Below, piece by piece: positions 49,651 to 62,081 of a stretch of DNA of 64,000 nucleotides. The position numbers and the translations under genes were made by a program. The stretch covers positions 65,414,638 to 65,478,637 of the forward strand of contig CM060177.1 of assembly GCA_030549775.1 (NCBI GenBank). Direction: 5' to 3'. The DNA is from Tamarix chinensis. Taxonomy: Eukaryota > Streptophyta > Magnoliopsida > Caryophyllales > Tamaricaceae. The notes beneath the pieces are model-generated. The model saw only the letters and a list, made by a program, of their open reading frames with translations. It did no database searches and had not been told where the DNA came from. Position 1 is the first letter of the stretch, and every line of letters begins with the position of its first letter.

Positions 49651-50879
49651 TAAATCAGTAATTCATATCCAACATGTTGATGGGACACTGGAGGTTCATA
49701 ATAAGACTTAAGTAACACTTAATAGTAAGGTAAGAGTATTTGACGATTAGTGAATATTACGAGAACAAATACTAAATTAGAATTGGACGAGATTATAATG
49801 GCCTTAATGATTCCATTGTGTTATCTTGGATAATTGTATGAATAAGAAATGCTTAAGATATCAACATGATCGAAAGTGAATAATCATCTAATTGTTATGC
49901 TTTACGTGATCACCTTAATTAAGATACTAATACTTACAGTGAAAGACCTTGAGATTGGGAATGGTGGCTCTTTAGGAGTTGCTACCCTAAAGACGTGGTT
50001 TAGCCCATGATTATTCTGGTATTTGCTGGTGTGCCTTTGTGCCCCAGCCAGGGCCTATATTTTACTCTATCTAGCTCTATGGACCTATTTAGAAGGTATG
50101 TATACTTATGGATTAGGTGTCCTTGTAGGTAGGGTACTGAGTATCTTTATGCACCGGTACAATCAGGGTACCTTTGCGTCCCTGGGTTGATGGTTGAAGG
50201 GTATTGTAACACCCCAAAATTCACTACTTTTTTTTTTGAAAAGCGGAAGCAATTAAAATAGAAATACTTAAAACCTATGAATTTTGGGAATGTTACCGCC
50301 ACACTTAGTACCAGACCGGTTCTCTCAAACCGTTCCAGTACCAAGTGCTAAGGCTAAAGAAAAGATTTACGTTAAATTTAAATTAACAATTCATAAAAGG
50401 ATTCGAAGATCATACACAAAATCAAAGTACGAGAAATTAAGAGTTAATTACAATACCCTTGAAGTTTCAAATAACACTTGTAACTTCCAAATAGAAATAC
50501 ATTTAAACAAGATAAAACCCGAGGGATCAAATTCCGGATTGCCTACTCACTCAAATCAGGCCTACCACCCCAAAATAGTCTCTGATCTTAAACCTACATA
50601 AGAGGTCTGCTCCCCACCATCAGTGGATCATCACAGGACCCATCAACCAAGGTAGTATCAGTACGGGTCCAGTACTGAGTAAGGTGACTTGATCACTAAG
50701 GCCAACACATAAATCATGCAGAACATAAAAGAGTATAATTACCAACACAATGACATAAGGTGCTTACGACCATCCAAGTAAGAGTACAAGGCCCGATTGT
50801 AGACTGGATTAATTTTTAAATTAATCTCTGATCAGAATTCATTTCACACCATACTTTTTATCAAGTCCATACGAGTACG

Positions 50880-51220
50880 GGAACCCCACTATTTTAGCCG
50901 GTGGATCGGTCGCAAGGGTAACATACCCTGCCACTATTTTAGCCGGTGGATCGGTCGCGAGGGTAACATACCCTGCCACTATTATATGCCGGTGGATCGG
51001 TCTGGCCCCTTCTCGCACGGTGTTCCACTGTAAGTAATTAGTATCTTTCCCATGTCTTAGCAACTATAGGGTTTGATTTTGTTGAGCTCGGGATCCCCCA
51101 CTATTATTGTCGGTGGATCGGTCGCGAGGGTACATGCCCTGCCACTATTATAGCCGGTGGATCGGTCGCGAGGGAAATATTTCCTGCCACTATTATGCCG
51201 GTGGATCGGTCTGGGCCCGG
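50880..51220 (-). repeat. CCGATCCACCGG hairpin array, copy C3
   Basis: Five units of GCCGGTGGATCGGTC with hairpins AGGGTAACATACCCT (50915-50929 and 50960-50974) and AGGGAAATATTTCCT (51171-51185). Confidence 0.85.
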
Positions 51221-51589
51221 CTCAACATCTTTCACTTTACGTGATTAATGTCTTAAGTATCTTATTCAAAGGCTTTCACCATAGACATGCACGAATCATA
51301 AATCATAATTTCCACCATCATAATTACACTTTATCACCACATACACATGATAACACAAATATCCTAATCAAACACCACATACCCTAATTGACCCCCACAA
51401 CCATAGTCAATCACTCCAAACCCTAATTCAGTCACCTCCATACCCTTATAATGTCTTACGTATTATTTTTCACCCAAAACATTCAAACACCCAAATAACT
51501 CTTCTACTTCCTCCCTTACATCCCAAATCAACTTTTCATACGTAAATTTAATACCCATGCAGACATTAATCTCCCCATGAAAACCTTCG

Positions 51590-52280
51590 AACCTTTTTCA
51601 TGCAAACCCTAAAATTCCACGTGAAACCCTAAATTCAATCATGCAAACCTTAATACCACCATACAACCATCAATATCACCATGTAAATCCTAATACCACC
51701 ATACAACTATAATTACCACCATACAAACCTTAATATCATCATACAAACCCTAATACCAACATACATCCATTAATACCACCAGGTAAACCCTAGATTCCGT
51801 CATACAAAACCATAAATTCAATCCAACCAAAACTAAAGATTCACCCATACCAAACCCTAAATTCAAACCATAAAGATTCTTCCATATCAAACCCTAAATT
51901 TATGCCATAAAGATTCTTCCACATAAAATCATAAATTAGACTCTCCCAAGGAAAAATATAAATTGAATTCCCCCAAGCAAATCATAAATTAGATTCCCCC
52001 ATATAATATTATAAATTACATTTTCCCAAATAACATCATGAATTAGATTCTCCCAAACAAATTATAAATTAACTCTCCCAATCAAATCATAACTTAAATT
52101 CTTCCATATAATATTATAAATTACATTCTCCCAAATAACATCATAAACTAAATTCTCCCAAACAAATTATAAATTAACTCTCCCAATCAAATCATAACTT
52201 AAATTATCCCATATAATATTATAAATTACATTCTCCCAAATAGCATCATAAACTAGATTATTCCTTATAAAACCATAAAA
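51590..52280 (-). repeat. Minisatellites, copy C3
   Basis: AAACCCTAAATTC-type and TCTCCCAAACAAATTATAAAT-type units, the inverted counterpart of 40,375-41,300. Confidence 0.75.
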
Positions 52281-52531
52281 TTTAGGTCAACTCATTTCCC
52301 TTAGTCAACTTCTTTCCCCATCCTCCTTTTTCATCCTTCCTCTCACACAAACCACATCGACTTCCTCACATACACAACACATATCATCATACATAATTAA
52401 TACACATACCATGCACAACATACTTCAACTCCAAGTCATACCACATATAAAATATTTAATTATAATAAACATTAGATACATAACATGCGAAACACATAAT
52501 ATACATAAGAACATAAAAGGCCTTAGCACTC

Positions 52532-52588
52532 CTTACCTAAAACGACACCGGTCTTGGAGCACGCTCCTACGCCTCCTTAGGGTTTTGA
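52532..52588 (-). promoter_or_regulatory. GGAGC-palindrome and donor-like block, copy C3
   Basis: The plus strand reads CCTTACCTAAAACGACACCG then GTCTTGGAGCACGCTCCTAC. The block is kept intact although the promoter part of this copy is deleted. Confidence 0.6.
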
Positions 52589-52729
52589 CTGGTTTTACCT
52601 ATTATGAAATAAGAGCTAAAATTAGACTCTCTCCTATCAAAATAATATTAAAACTAACGTAATATAAGACTAGGCTTTTGGATAAACTAATAATAACAAA
52701 AGTACAAAAATAATATCAATATTAATATT

Positions 52730-52862
52730 AATAAGAATAATAAAATAGTAGAAATAATAATAAAAAGGCATTACTCAAAAATAAAGTGAAATAAGGGATT
52801 CAGACCCTTTACCAAAATAATACTAAAAAGATTATTTGTAAAATAAATAACCTAATTCAGAA

Positions 52863-52897
<35 letters not shown>

Positions 52898-52910
52898 AAT
52901 AATGATTATG

Positions 52911-52971
<61 letters not shown>

Positions 52972-53110
52972 CATTATTAACAACACTAATGTTAAAATAT
53001 TTATATTAATAATAATAAATAATAATAATGGAAATTCAAAATAGAAAATAATAATATTAATAATAATTATACTTATAACATTTTAATATTAATAATAGTA
53101 ATTATAGAAA
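52730..53110 (-). repeat. Trinucleotide arrays, copy C3
   Basis: (AAT)n runs, longest at about 52,915-52,970, the counterpart of 39,390-39,760. Confidence 0.9.
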
Positions 53111-53349
53111 TAATAAGAAGAATAATAATAAAATCGAATTAAAATATATTTTATAAAATTAAAAATTTTCGGGGCATTTCAGGTATCGAGTAGCTTGTAT
53201 GCACCAGTATGACCGGTGTACCTTTGTGTCCTAGGTTATTAATCTCACGTCCGAGGCAAATAAATGGAATTGATGTGCTGATAAAAAAAGGAAAACACTA
53301 ATCATGAAAGTGAAAGATTAATGAGCCGAGCCCAGTTGAATTATGATAT

Positions 53350-53800
53350 TGAGTATCGATCCACCGGTTATAATAGTAGCCCAGGAGCGTATTGCCTTGG
53401 CAGATGATTATGAGTACCTGTCCACCGAATATAATAGTGGCCTAGGAGCGTGTTGCCCTGAAAGATGATTATAAGTACAGGTCCATCGGATATAATAGTG
53501 GCCCAGGAGTGTGTTGCCTTGGATGATGTTGATATATATTTTGATCTACCGACAGTAATAGTGGGGGTCCCGAGCTCAATAAAATTAGTCATGGATGTGA
53601 ACAAAGTTATGGAAAAATACTAATCACTTATAGTGGAACACCATGTGAGTCGGGGCTAGACCAGTCCACCGACGAATAATAGTGGCCAGGAGCGTTTTGC
53701 CCTATATGACCAGTCCATCGAGGAATAATAGAGGCTAGGAGCATTTTACCTTGCATGACCGGTCCATCGGCCATAATAGTGGGGTTCCCGCACTCACATG
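53350..53800 (+). repeat. CCACCGG subrepeat array, copy B
   Basis: Diverged units such as GATCCACCGGTTATAATAGT with spacers CAGGAGCGTTTTGCCCT. The spacer hairpins are weaker than in C1. Confidence 0.75.
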
Positions 53801-54320
53801 GATATAAAATTTAAGAGATGATTGAATAATGATAGACTGATGGCTTAAGGTCTGAACGTATTGATTTTGTACTATGACATGACTTAAGGCCCAGAAGCAT
53901 TAATTGTACATTATGACTTATTAATAATTGATGGACTTGTTAAGTATGTGATTGTGGTGCATGTATTTCTTATTATATATGTGTGTAACTTTGTATCATG
54001 TGTTGCATTGTGGGCTTGCTTTTAAGTGTGTTTTTAAAGGGTTACTCAGTACCATAGTACTAAAGTGTTCCATTCGTAGGGCCCCTGCCTATTCAATGTG
54101 CAGTGCCCCTTGTAGGTCCTTTTCAGGTGCTATTCAAGTGGGAAACATGAAAGAGAATAAGGAATTATTCGAAACTATTAGAGTTTTTCTCTTTCTCTTT
54201 TAAATTCCTAGTTTTAATGTTATTATTGCTCTTGTAACCACACTAGTGGATTTTCTTCTTGTAAATGGTTGGTTACACTACTCTTATTTAAATATGGTTT
54301 GTAAATTGTGTTTTACACTT

Positions 54321-54402
54321 TTAGCCTTAGCACTTGGTACCGGAACGATAAGAGTGAGCCGGTCTAGTACTAAGTATGGCGGTAATATCCCCAGAATTCA
54401 CA
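54321..54402 (+). other. Conserved 3' stem-loop block, copy B
   Basis: CACTTGGTACCGGAACGAT then GCCGGTCTAGTACTAAGTA. The block is retained with more mismatches than in C1 and lies 74 bases from the element end. Confidence 0.5.
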
Positions 54403-54624
54403 GTTTTGTAATTTGCTTCCGCTAACTCTTTTAAATAAAACGAAATTTTTCAATAGTGAATTTTGGGGGTGTTACACAAAGCATACAGCGTAACATGATC
54501 ATATAGGCAGTATACAATAATATAGATAATGAAAGTCGGGTATGGTCCAGATGGACTCTTTAGATCTCTGGTAAATATAATCTTTTCATGTCATAATCTT
54601 TATCAATCCATGTGAGTGCGGGAA

Positions 54625-54985
54625 CCCACTATTATAGCCGGTGGATCGGAAACATACAGGGTAGGACGCTCCTGACCACTATTTTTGTCGGTGGATCGTT
54701 CTCTAGGGCAAGTTGCTCCTGACCACTATTATAACGGTGGATTGGTTTGGCCTTAACTTTCATGGTGTTCCACTGTAATTACATAGTATCTTTCCCAAGG
54801 TTTATTTCAACTTAGTGTTTGGTTTATTGAGCTTGGGATCCCCCACTATTGTGGATCAGTCACTTATAGGGCAGAACACACTTAACCACTATTATACGCC
54901 GGTGGATAGGTCTCTAGGGCACCCCGACACCTGACCAATATTATGCCGGTGGATCGGTCTGGGCCTGAGTCAATAATGTTCCTCT
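54625..54985 (-). repeat. CCGATCCACCGG subrepeat array, copy D
   Basis: Units GCCGGTGGATCGG with spacers of the AGGGTAGGACGCTCCTGACC type, next to the point where copy B inserted. Confidence 0.75.
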
Positions 54986-56158
54986 TTAAATGGTTAGTAT
55001 CTTATTCGTGTCTTATTCAATAAAACTTTCACCCTTAACATGCATGTCACTAACCCTCTACTTCTATTCTCCCAAGAGGGGCCCGTCCCATATCTTGGGA
55101 CTCCTGCACCTCCTATCACACTTCGATATCCTTTCTCCTTCCACTTACCTATAATGAAAAACCTAACTCCTAAGGGTGTGGGTTAAGGCCCATCACCTCA
55201 TGATATCCAACTCTACTTACTATCACCCTCTAGGGTTTTCCCTTAAAAACCCTAATTGGGCCTAGGTGGCCCAACTTCCTCCTGCTTAATCTAGCTTTAT
55301 TTCATTTATCGCCCAACACCTCATCTCATTTAGATTCAACTCAAACCATATCACTTTACTCATCGATTTCTCATGTGAGTGGAAAATCCAAGTTGGCCAC
55401 TCCAAACCCTAGCACCTTCCTTCCTCCACAAGTAACCTCACTATTTTTCACCTAACATTTCTTCCTTCCCATGGCACCCACACTCATCCCCATCTAACAT
55501 ATTTCCACTCTTATCCCATACTCCACTCTCTCTTAATTATTTTTACTTCCACATTTCCCCCCAAATTAGGGTTTCCTCCCAAAACCCTAATCGGATCCCC
55601 TATATACCCTTACACAAACCTACGTATTATTTTTCATCCCAAGTCTCCAATCACTCCACAACTCTCCCCTTACCTTACTTACACCCTAAAATAACTTTTC
55701 TCACGAAAAGATCATTTCCATGCAAACTCCATCCACCCCATGCAACCTTTGAAGTTCCCATGCAACCCTAGAATTCCCATGCATGGTTCACATCTCTCAT
55801 TCATTTTGATCACCTCCTCCTCTTTATTTTCCTCTCATGGATCATGAGGTAGTTTGGTCAACCTCATATCCCCTTTAGTGAACTCACTTCCCATTTTCTT
55901 CCTTTTTGTCCTTTCATCCCCATATCATATTATTAATCATCCTAGCATGCATGTCTTAGAGGGTCACATCATATCACATCATAATCATTACATATACATA
56001 TTATACTCATGCCATAAGGAAACACATGAACATGCCTCAACTCCAAGGTGTGCTACACATAAGACAAGTTAATGGTAACCATACGATACATAACATAGCA
56101 TGATACATAATGTCCAAGGCATACAAGTCACACAACACACATAAGCCTTAGCTACATC

Positions 56159-56215
56159 CTTACCTAAAATGACGCCAGGTTAGGAGCACATTCCTATGCC
56201 TCCTTAGGGTTTTGA
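56159..56215 (-). promoter_or_regulatory. GGAGC block, copy D (diverged)
   Basis: The plus strand reads TACCTAAAATGACGCCAGGT then TAGGAGCACATTCCTATGCC. The palindrome has one broken pair; the donor-like TTTTAG/GTA is kept. Confidence 0.5.
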
Positions 56216-56639
56216 CTTGATTCACCTATAAGAGGGAAATACTATGGGTTAGTCTCCCTCTTACCAAAATTACCATTATTCCTACCCTACCCTTATCATA
56301 ATGATAATAGTATTTTTTATAAGTAAAAGTAGGGTTATTATTCTCAAAATAATTTATCATGCTAACACTAACCACGATGAGTCTTAGTAGCCATCATGGG
56401 TTTATGTTAAAGTAGTCATAGTGATGTTCATAGTATTAAAGATAATGGTTTCAATATTACTACTAATAATAATACTATTAGTTTTAGTGATAATACTAAT
56501 ATTGACCCAAACCCTAGTAATAATAATAATAGTGATATTAGTAATATAAAAGTAATGACCATAATGATACTTATATTCATAATGCTAGTAGTGATAATAG
56601 GTTAGTGATTATGAAATGTTAACAATAATGACAAGGTAG

Positions 56640-56981
56640 TAATAATAATATTCATAGTAACAATAATAATAATAATAATAATAATAATGGTTCCAATCTT
56701 AAGAATAATGCTAATAAAGGTCCTATAAATCATAATAGAAGTAGCCTTGGTAATAATATGGTCAAGTATAATAATAATGATAATAATAATAATAATAATA
56801 ATAGTTATAGTGGTAATGATAGTAATAATATTAATAAAAATGTTGAGCATAATAATAACAATAGTTGAAAAGGGTAATAGTAATATAAGGGTATCAATAT
56901 TTACACTAATAATAAAAGTTATAATGGCTGAAGTTAGTATTAATAGCACCGGTAGAAAAATAAGTATTAATAGTATTAGTA

Positions 56982-57041
<60 letters not shown>

Positions 57042-57176
57042 GGATAAGGATAAGGATAATGATAATCATAATAATACTAAGGTTATAGCCCTTTAATAAA
57101 AATAACATTAGTTAGAAATATTTCTGAAGTTAGGTTAAATAGTAAGAGTGATAATATAATAACAACAACAACAACA

Positions 57177-57234
<58 letters not shown>

Positions 57235-57235
57235 G
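56640..57235 (-). repeat. Trinucleotide arrays, copy D
   Basis: (AAT)n runs, longest 56,983-57,041, and an (AAT)n/(ATT)n inverted junction at 57,180-57,232 that could fold back on itself. Confidence 0.9.
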
Positions 57236-57876
57236 AGTAATAATATTAATATTACAAAAAATTACTAACACTTATATAAAAAGGTTTAGGGGTTGGGGAA
57301 ATTAGAATACCACCTAGGGTTGGTGGCGGAATTAGCGGCGGCGTGTGGCGGCGGTGGTAGTGGAGGAGGAAGAGAGGTGGAGAGATGGGCTAGAGGATAG
57401 GGAATGAGGGGGTGGAGGGTGCCTTAAGTGGAGAGGGGGTGGAATGAAGGTGGTGGTGCAGCCAAAGGTGGCGGCGCACGGTGGCAGGTGTGGTAGCTGA
57501 AGGTGGTGGAAGGTGGAGGAGGGAGAAGGAGAGGGAGGCAGGGGGATATGAAGTTATGGGAGGGTAGAGGAAGGTCTCTTGGTTGTTTTGGAGGGTGGAG
57601 GTGGCGTTGGTTGCGGCAGAATTGGTGGTGGACGGTGGTGTGAGGGGCAGCGAGGGGTTGATGAGGGCTGATTGAGAGTGTGACTTTGCACAGCTAAGGT
57701 GGCTCGTGTAGGTAAAATTGAGGAAGGAGGGAGGCTCATTTCTGTAGAGGGTTGGTGGGCAGTGTGGGCGGTAACCATGGTCAACAGCGAAGGAATAGGG
57801 ATTTGATCGGGCTGTGGCACAAAGGGAGAATTTTTGGGCTGCGAAAACAAATACCTGATTATGGCTGCCTATGGGG

Positions 57877-57886
57877 GTATTTATAA
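57877..57886 (-). promoter_or_regulatory. TATA box candidate, copy D
   Basis: The complement reads TATAAATACC in the context TATGGGGGTATTTATAAG, about 850 bases from the sense 5' end. Confidence 0.5.
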
Positions 57887-58771
57887 GCTAAATCGAGGGG
57901 AAAACGACGAAGGATGAAGAGGACAAGAGGGGATAGGTGATGCTGGACCACCGGCTGGCGGTGGTAGGCGGTGCAGTCCCTACCATGGTAGGGTGCGTTT
58001 GGTCGGGGGAAGGTAGAAAAGGAAATGGTAGGCGTGCGTGAGGAGGGAGGACGGTTTGGTTGGGTTGAAATTGGAAAGAAAACTACGGAGGAGAGAGAAG
58101 AAGGTTGGCCAGATGGAGTGGGTGGCTGTCGATGGCGTGGTAGTAGGTTTTAGATCTGCAAGTCATGTGGGGAAGAAGAAGGAAAGGGAAAGGGGTGGAC
58201 CGGGCAGTCTAGGGGGAAAGAAAAGAAAAAGAAAAAAGCCTACTAGGTAGCTAGTAGGTGGTGACACGGGCTTTGGGCCGCACGAGACGAGAAGGTGGAA
58301 GGGACTGGGTCATGCGACTGGCCCATTTTGGGGAAGGAAGGACAAAAGAAAAAGGAGGAAGGGGAGGAAGAAAGAAAAAGGGAAATGAAGGGGAAAAAGA
58401 AAAGAAAAGAAAAATGGAAAGGAGAAAATAGTTTGGTTGGGGCATTTAGGGTATTTTTTATTCTTGAATATTTAAAATTAATAATATTTAAGATAACAAT
58501 AATAATAATTAAATTCCTCTTTAGCTTAATTTGACTATTTTGGATAAGTTTTCCTTAACTTCTATGTTAATTAGTAAAATTCCCAAAATTTCCTTAAATA
58601 GTTTATTTATTATTTTCTCCTTGATTTACCTTAATTAATTCCACTTTATTTTTATAAAAAAAATTATTTACTAAATTTTCCTAATAAATCCTTATTTTTT
58701 CATAATTCCCTAAATGAGGATTTTGGGGTATTTCAAGTTAACCCTAGTATTTTTCTCTTATAGGTAAACCA

Positions 58772-58830
58772 AGTCAAAACCCTAAGGGGGTGTAAGAGCG
58801 TGCTTCAAGTCTGGTGTTGTTTTAGATAAG
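58772..58830 (+). promoter_or_regulatory. GGAGC block, copy E (decayed)
   Basis: CCTAAGGGGGTGTAAGAGCG then TGCTTCAAGTCTGGTGTTG. Palindrome and donor (ATAAGG) are both altered, as fits the oldest copy. Confidence 0.45.
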
Positions 58831-60179
58831 GATATGGTTAAGGCCTTTTGTGTGTGAAAAATATACTATATGTGTTGATTTGATGTGTGTGCTTTATATA
58901 TTATATTATTGTAGCAAAGCTTGCTAAGCATGGAGCTAAGGTAAGTTGTATGTGTTTTATGACATGTTCATGGAATGTGCTTATGTAATATTTCCCCTTA
59001 TGATATGCATGGTAGGAAGCCCTAAATAGTGTGATATAATTGTGAGAGAAATGAAAAAGAGTGAGGAAAGTGAGTTGATCAGAGGATGGTAAGGATAACC
59101 TAAATATATTATGACCTATAGGTGGATAAAAGGGGGAATAATGGGAATAAATTATGGGAATGGACCAAACATGCATGGAGAGTCTAAGGTTTGCATGGGA
59201 TGGTTAGCCTTTACATGGGGATGACCTTTACATGGAAAAAGTTGACTTGAGGGTTAAGTAAGGTAAGGGAAGAATTGTTAGGATAATTGGAGTCCATATG
59301 TGAAAAATAGTATGTAGGTTGGTGTAAGGTTGCATGGGGGACTTGATTAGGGTTTTGGAAGGAAACCCTAAGTAAGAGAAGTGTGTAAGGAGGGAAAAAC
59401 TAATGGAAATGGTTAGAATGGGGAATAAAAGATGAGAGGGGTGTAGCATGGAGGAAAACTGAGCCAAGTGAGAAAAAGGTATTTAGGTGTTAAGGGGGTG
59501 ACATAAAAGAAAGGAGAAGTACTAGGGTTTCGGGGAGTGAACTAGGGTTTTTATGATCACTTGTAGGAGTTATCTAGTGAGGTTGTGATGTTGGGTCTGG
59601 TTCGAGGGGAGTCATGGTTTTGGGTAACAAAGAAGAGTTTTGGGTCCTCATGGTGAGTGGGAAAAGATGGGGAGAAAGTATCGGGGTCATAGGTTGTGTT
59701 AGATATCTGTTATGTGGAAGAGAGGATGGTAACTAAGAGAGATGAAAGGATAACATCGTTTGAGGAAAGAGAGGTGGTAGGGTTTTGGGATAGCTAACTA
59801 GGGTTTCATGACCACATGTGTGAAATGGAAAGTAAAGTGGGGTGCTTAGGGGTGAATTGGGGGCAAGGGAGCATGAGTTGTGTAGGATAGAGGAAGGTTG
59901 GGCCATATAAGCTAAATGAAGGTTTCCCAGAGGGAATCCCTACAGAGTGATATTGAGTTTATTCAGAGATACGAAAAGTGGGCCTCGGAGTTAGGCATTC
60001 ATTTTAATGAGGAAAGAGTGGGAAGGAATGTTTGGATGTACTAGAGAGTGTAAAAGTCCCAAGATATGGAATAGGGTTTTCGAGAAGCTGAGAATAAAAA
60101 TGTGAGCATGGAAAGTCTAGTAGGTCATGCATATCTAGTCGGGGTTGTGGAATAAGATACAATAAAACACTAAACACTT

Positions 60180-61510
60180 AAAGTGAAAGATTATCGAGCT
60201 AGAGCCCATTGAGGATATATTTAGGTGCATTTTGCCTTGTGGAGTGATTTTTGGTCCACCGGCTATAATAGTGGTCAGGTGTATTTTGCCTTATTGAGTG
60301 TTTTCGGTCCACCAGCTATAATAGTGGGGGATTTTGGGCTCAATAAACCAAACTTTGCATGGTAATAAGTCATGGAAAGATCCTAATTACTTACAGTGGA
60401 ACACTACGTGAGTCGGGGCCAGTAAGGTTGATTTTTTGATCCATCGGTTATAATAGTGGTCAAGTGCGTTATCCCTTGTGGAGTGTTTTCGGTCCACCGG
60501 CTATAATAGTAGGGTTCTTATACTCACGCGGAATTAATTTGAGAAATGTGCGAAACAAAAATAAAAGACATGGAAAGATACTGATTACTTACATTGGAAC
60601 ACCACGTGAGTCAGGGCTAGTGAGGTTGATTTTTCGGTCCACCGGCTATAATAGTGGTCAGGTGTGTTCTACCCTATAGAGTGTTTTTGGTCCACCGAAT
60701 ATAATAGTGTGGTTCTCGTACTCATGCAGAATTAATATGAGAAATGTGTGAAGTAGAAATATAAGACATGGAAAGATACTAATTATTTATAGTGGAACAC
60801 CATGTGTGTCGAGGCTAGTGAGTTTGATTTTTCAGTCCACTGGCTATAATAGTGGTCAAGTGTGTTTTACCCTGTGGAGTGATTTCGGTCCACCAACTAT
60901 AATAGTTGCCAAGTACATTTTATCCAACGGAGTGTTTTCTATCCACCGGCTATAATAGTAGGGTTCCCGTACTCACGTGGAATTAATATAAGAAATGTGT
61001 GAAACAGAAATATAAGACATGGATAGATACTAATTACTTATAGTGGAACACCACGTGAGTCGGGGCCAGTGAGTTTGATTTTTCGGTCCACTAGCTATAA
61101 TAGTGGTCAGTTGTGTTTTACCTTGTGGAGTGATTCCAAACCACCGGATATAATAGTGGCCAGGTGTGTTCTTTCCTATGGAATATTTTCGGTCCATCGG
61201 CTATAGTAGTAGGGTTCCCATACTCACGTGAAATTAATATAAGTAATGTGTAAAACAAAAATATAAGACATGGAAAGATACTAATTACTTATAGTGGAAC
61301 ACCAAGTGAGTCGGGGCCAGTGAGTTTGATTTTTCTGTCCACTGGCTATAATAGTGGTCACGTGTGTTTTACCTTGTGGAGTGATTCCGGTCCATCGGCT
61401 ATAATAGTGGCCTGGTGCATTCTATCCTATGGAGTATTTTCGGTCCATCGGCTATAATAGTAGGGTTTCTATACTCACGTGGAATTAATATAAGAAATAT
61501 GTAAGATAAA
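60180..61510 (+). repeat. Expanded ~200-250 bp tandem array of CCACCGG units, copy E
   Basis: Higher-order units begin near ACATGGAAAGATACTAATTA (~60,568, 60,766, 61,013, 61,266). Each holds two or three GGTCCACCGGCTATAATAGT subunits, a GTGGAACACCACGTGAGTCG segment and a TACTCACGTGGAATTAATAT segment. Four to five higher-order units, more than in any other copy here. Confidence 0.85.
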
Positions 61511-62081
61511 ATATTAGTGTAAGTTTGACCTGATGATATGAACCTGAATTATGCTTTGTATGCCTTACTTGTTTATTTTCTTGCTGGCTTTACCCATATG
61601 GTTACCATACTTAGTATGTAGCGTACAGAACACCCATTTCATGGGTGCAGATCATTTCCACGAGAAAAAGGCCCTTCTAAATTTGTATAGGTAGGAGGTA
61701 CCGTGTTTGATGCTTATGACGTATTGGATGCGTTAGGCGGTGATGTGTGTTGATCGTTGGACTAGGTATGGGGGTTAGAGAGCTATGTAGAGCAGAATAT
61801 CTCTTTTATCTCTTTATACTTATGTTTTCATTGTATTTTCATTACATTTTATCGTATTGTACCTTTTATCCCTTTTGAAAACTTTGACTATGTAACTCGC
61901 TTTCATTTGTAATAACTTTTTAATGCACACTCTGCTTCTCGTGCTATGAACATTTTAGTTTTCTATGAATCTCTATTTTAAGTATGACTAATGTCATGTC
62001 AAAATTTTCCCTTAGCCTTGCGGTTGTTGTTTGATTTAAATGAAAATTTTCAACTGTGATTTTGGGGGATGTTACAACACT

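Larger units (their letters stand above)
50205..53181 (-). mobile_element. Solo giant LTR copy C3 (2,977 bp), TSD ggtat, nested in B, internal deletion
   Basis: The plus strand runs from TGTAACACCCCAAAATTCAC to TTTTCGGGGCATTTCA with ggtat at 50200-50204 and 53182-53186. By eye it is near-identical in long stretches to copy C1 (for example 50,400-50,600 against 42,280-42,490 inverted). It lacks the ~1.8-kb part of C1 from about 37,690 to 39,480, so the polypyrimidine tract, TATA box and GC-rich leader are gone. Confidence 0.8.
36585..54476 (+). mobile_element. Solo giant LTR copy B (5,169 bp without insertions), TSD caaag, nested in D
   Basis: Pieces 36585-37657, 42660-43156, 47896-50204 and 53187-54476. 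It starts TGTAATCCCCTAAAATT and ends TTTTGGGGGTGTTACA, flanked by caaag at 36580-36584 and 54477-54481. It hosts copy C1, a hAT transposon and copy C3. Where other copies carry the AAACCCTA minisatellite, it has a GGTAATTTGGTAATTATAAT-type one (48,560-49,650). No TATAAATACC was seen in its pyrimidine-rich part, so it belongs to a diverged subfamily. Confidence 0.75.
36004..58735 (-). mobile_element. Solo giant LTR copy D (4,835 bp without insertion), TSD agtta, nested in E
   Basis: Pieces 36004-36584 and 54482-58735 form one minus-strand copy. Its plus-strand edges are TATAACACCCCCAAAATT and GATTTTGGGGTATTTCA, flanked by agtta at 35999-36003 and 58736-58740. Copy B (36585-54476) interrupts it between the conserved stem-loop block (36079-36160) and the CCGATCCACCGG array (54625-54985). 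The TATA box is at 57877-57886 and the GGAGC block at 56159-56215. Confidence 0.75.
29258..62076 (+). mobile_element. Solo giant LTR copy E (5,469 bp without insertions)
   Basis: Pieces 29258-29766, 34380-36003 and 58741-62076 join into one copy once the nested insertions and their duplicated targets are removed. It starts TGAAATATCCCAAAATT and ends GGGGGATGTTACA, flanked by acatt (29253-29257) and acact (62077-62081), a 4/5 match. The decayed TSD, the altered 3' stem-loop region and its outermost position make it the oldest of this nest. TATAAATACC is at 34669-34678 and a diverged GGAGC block at 58772-58830, where the donor GTAAGG has become ATAAGG. Confidence 0.7.
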
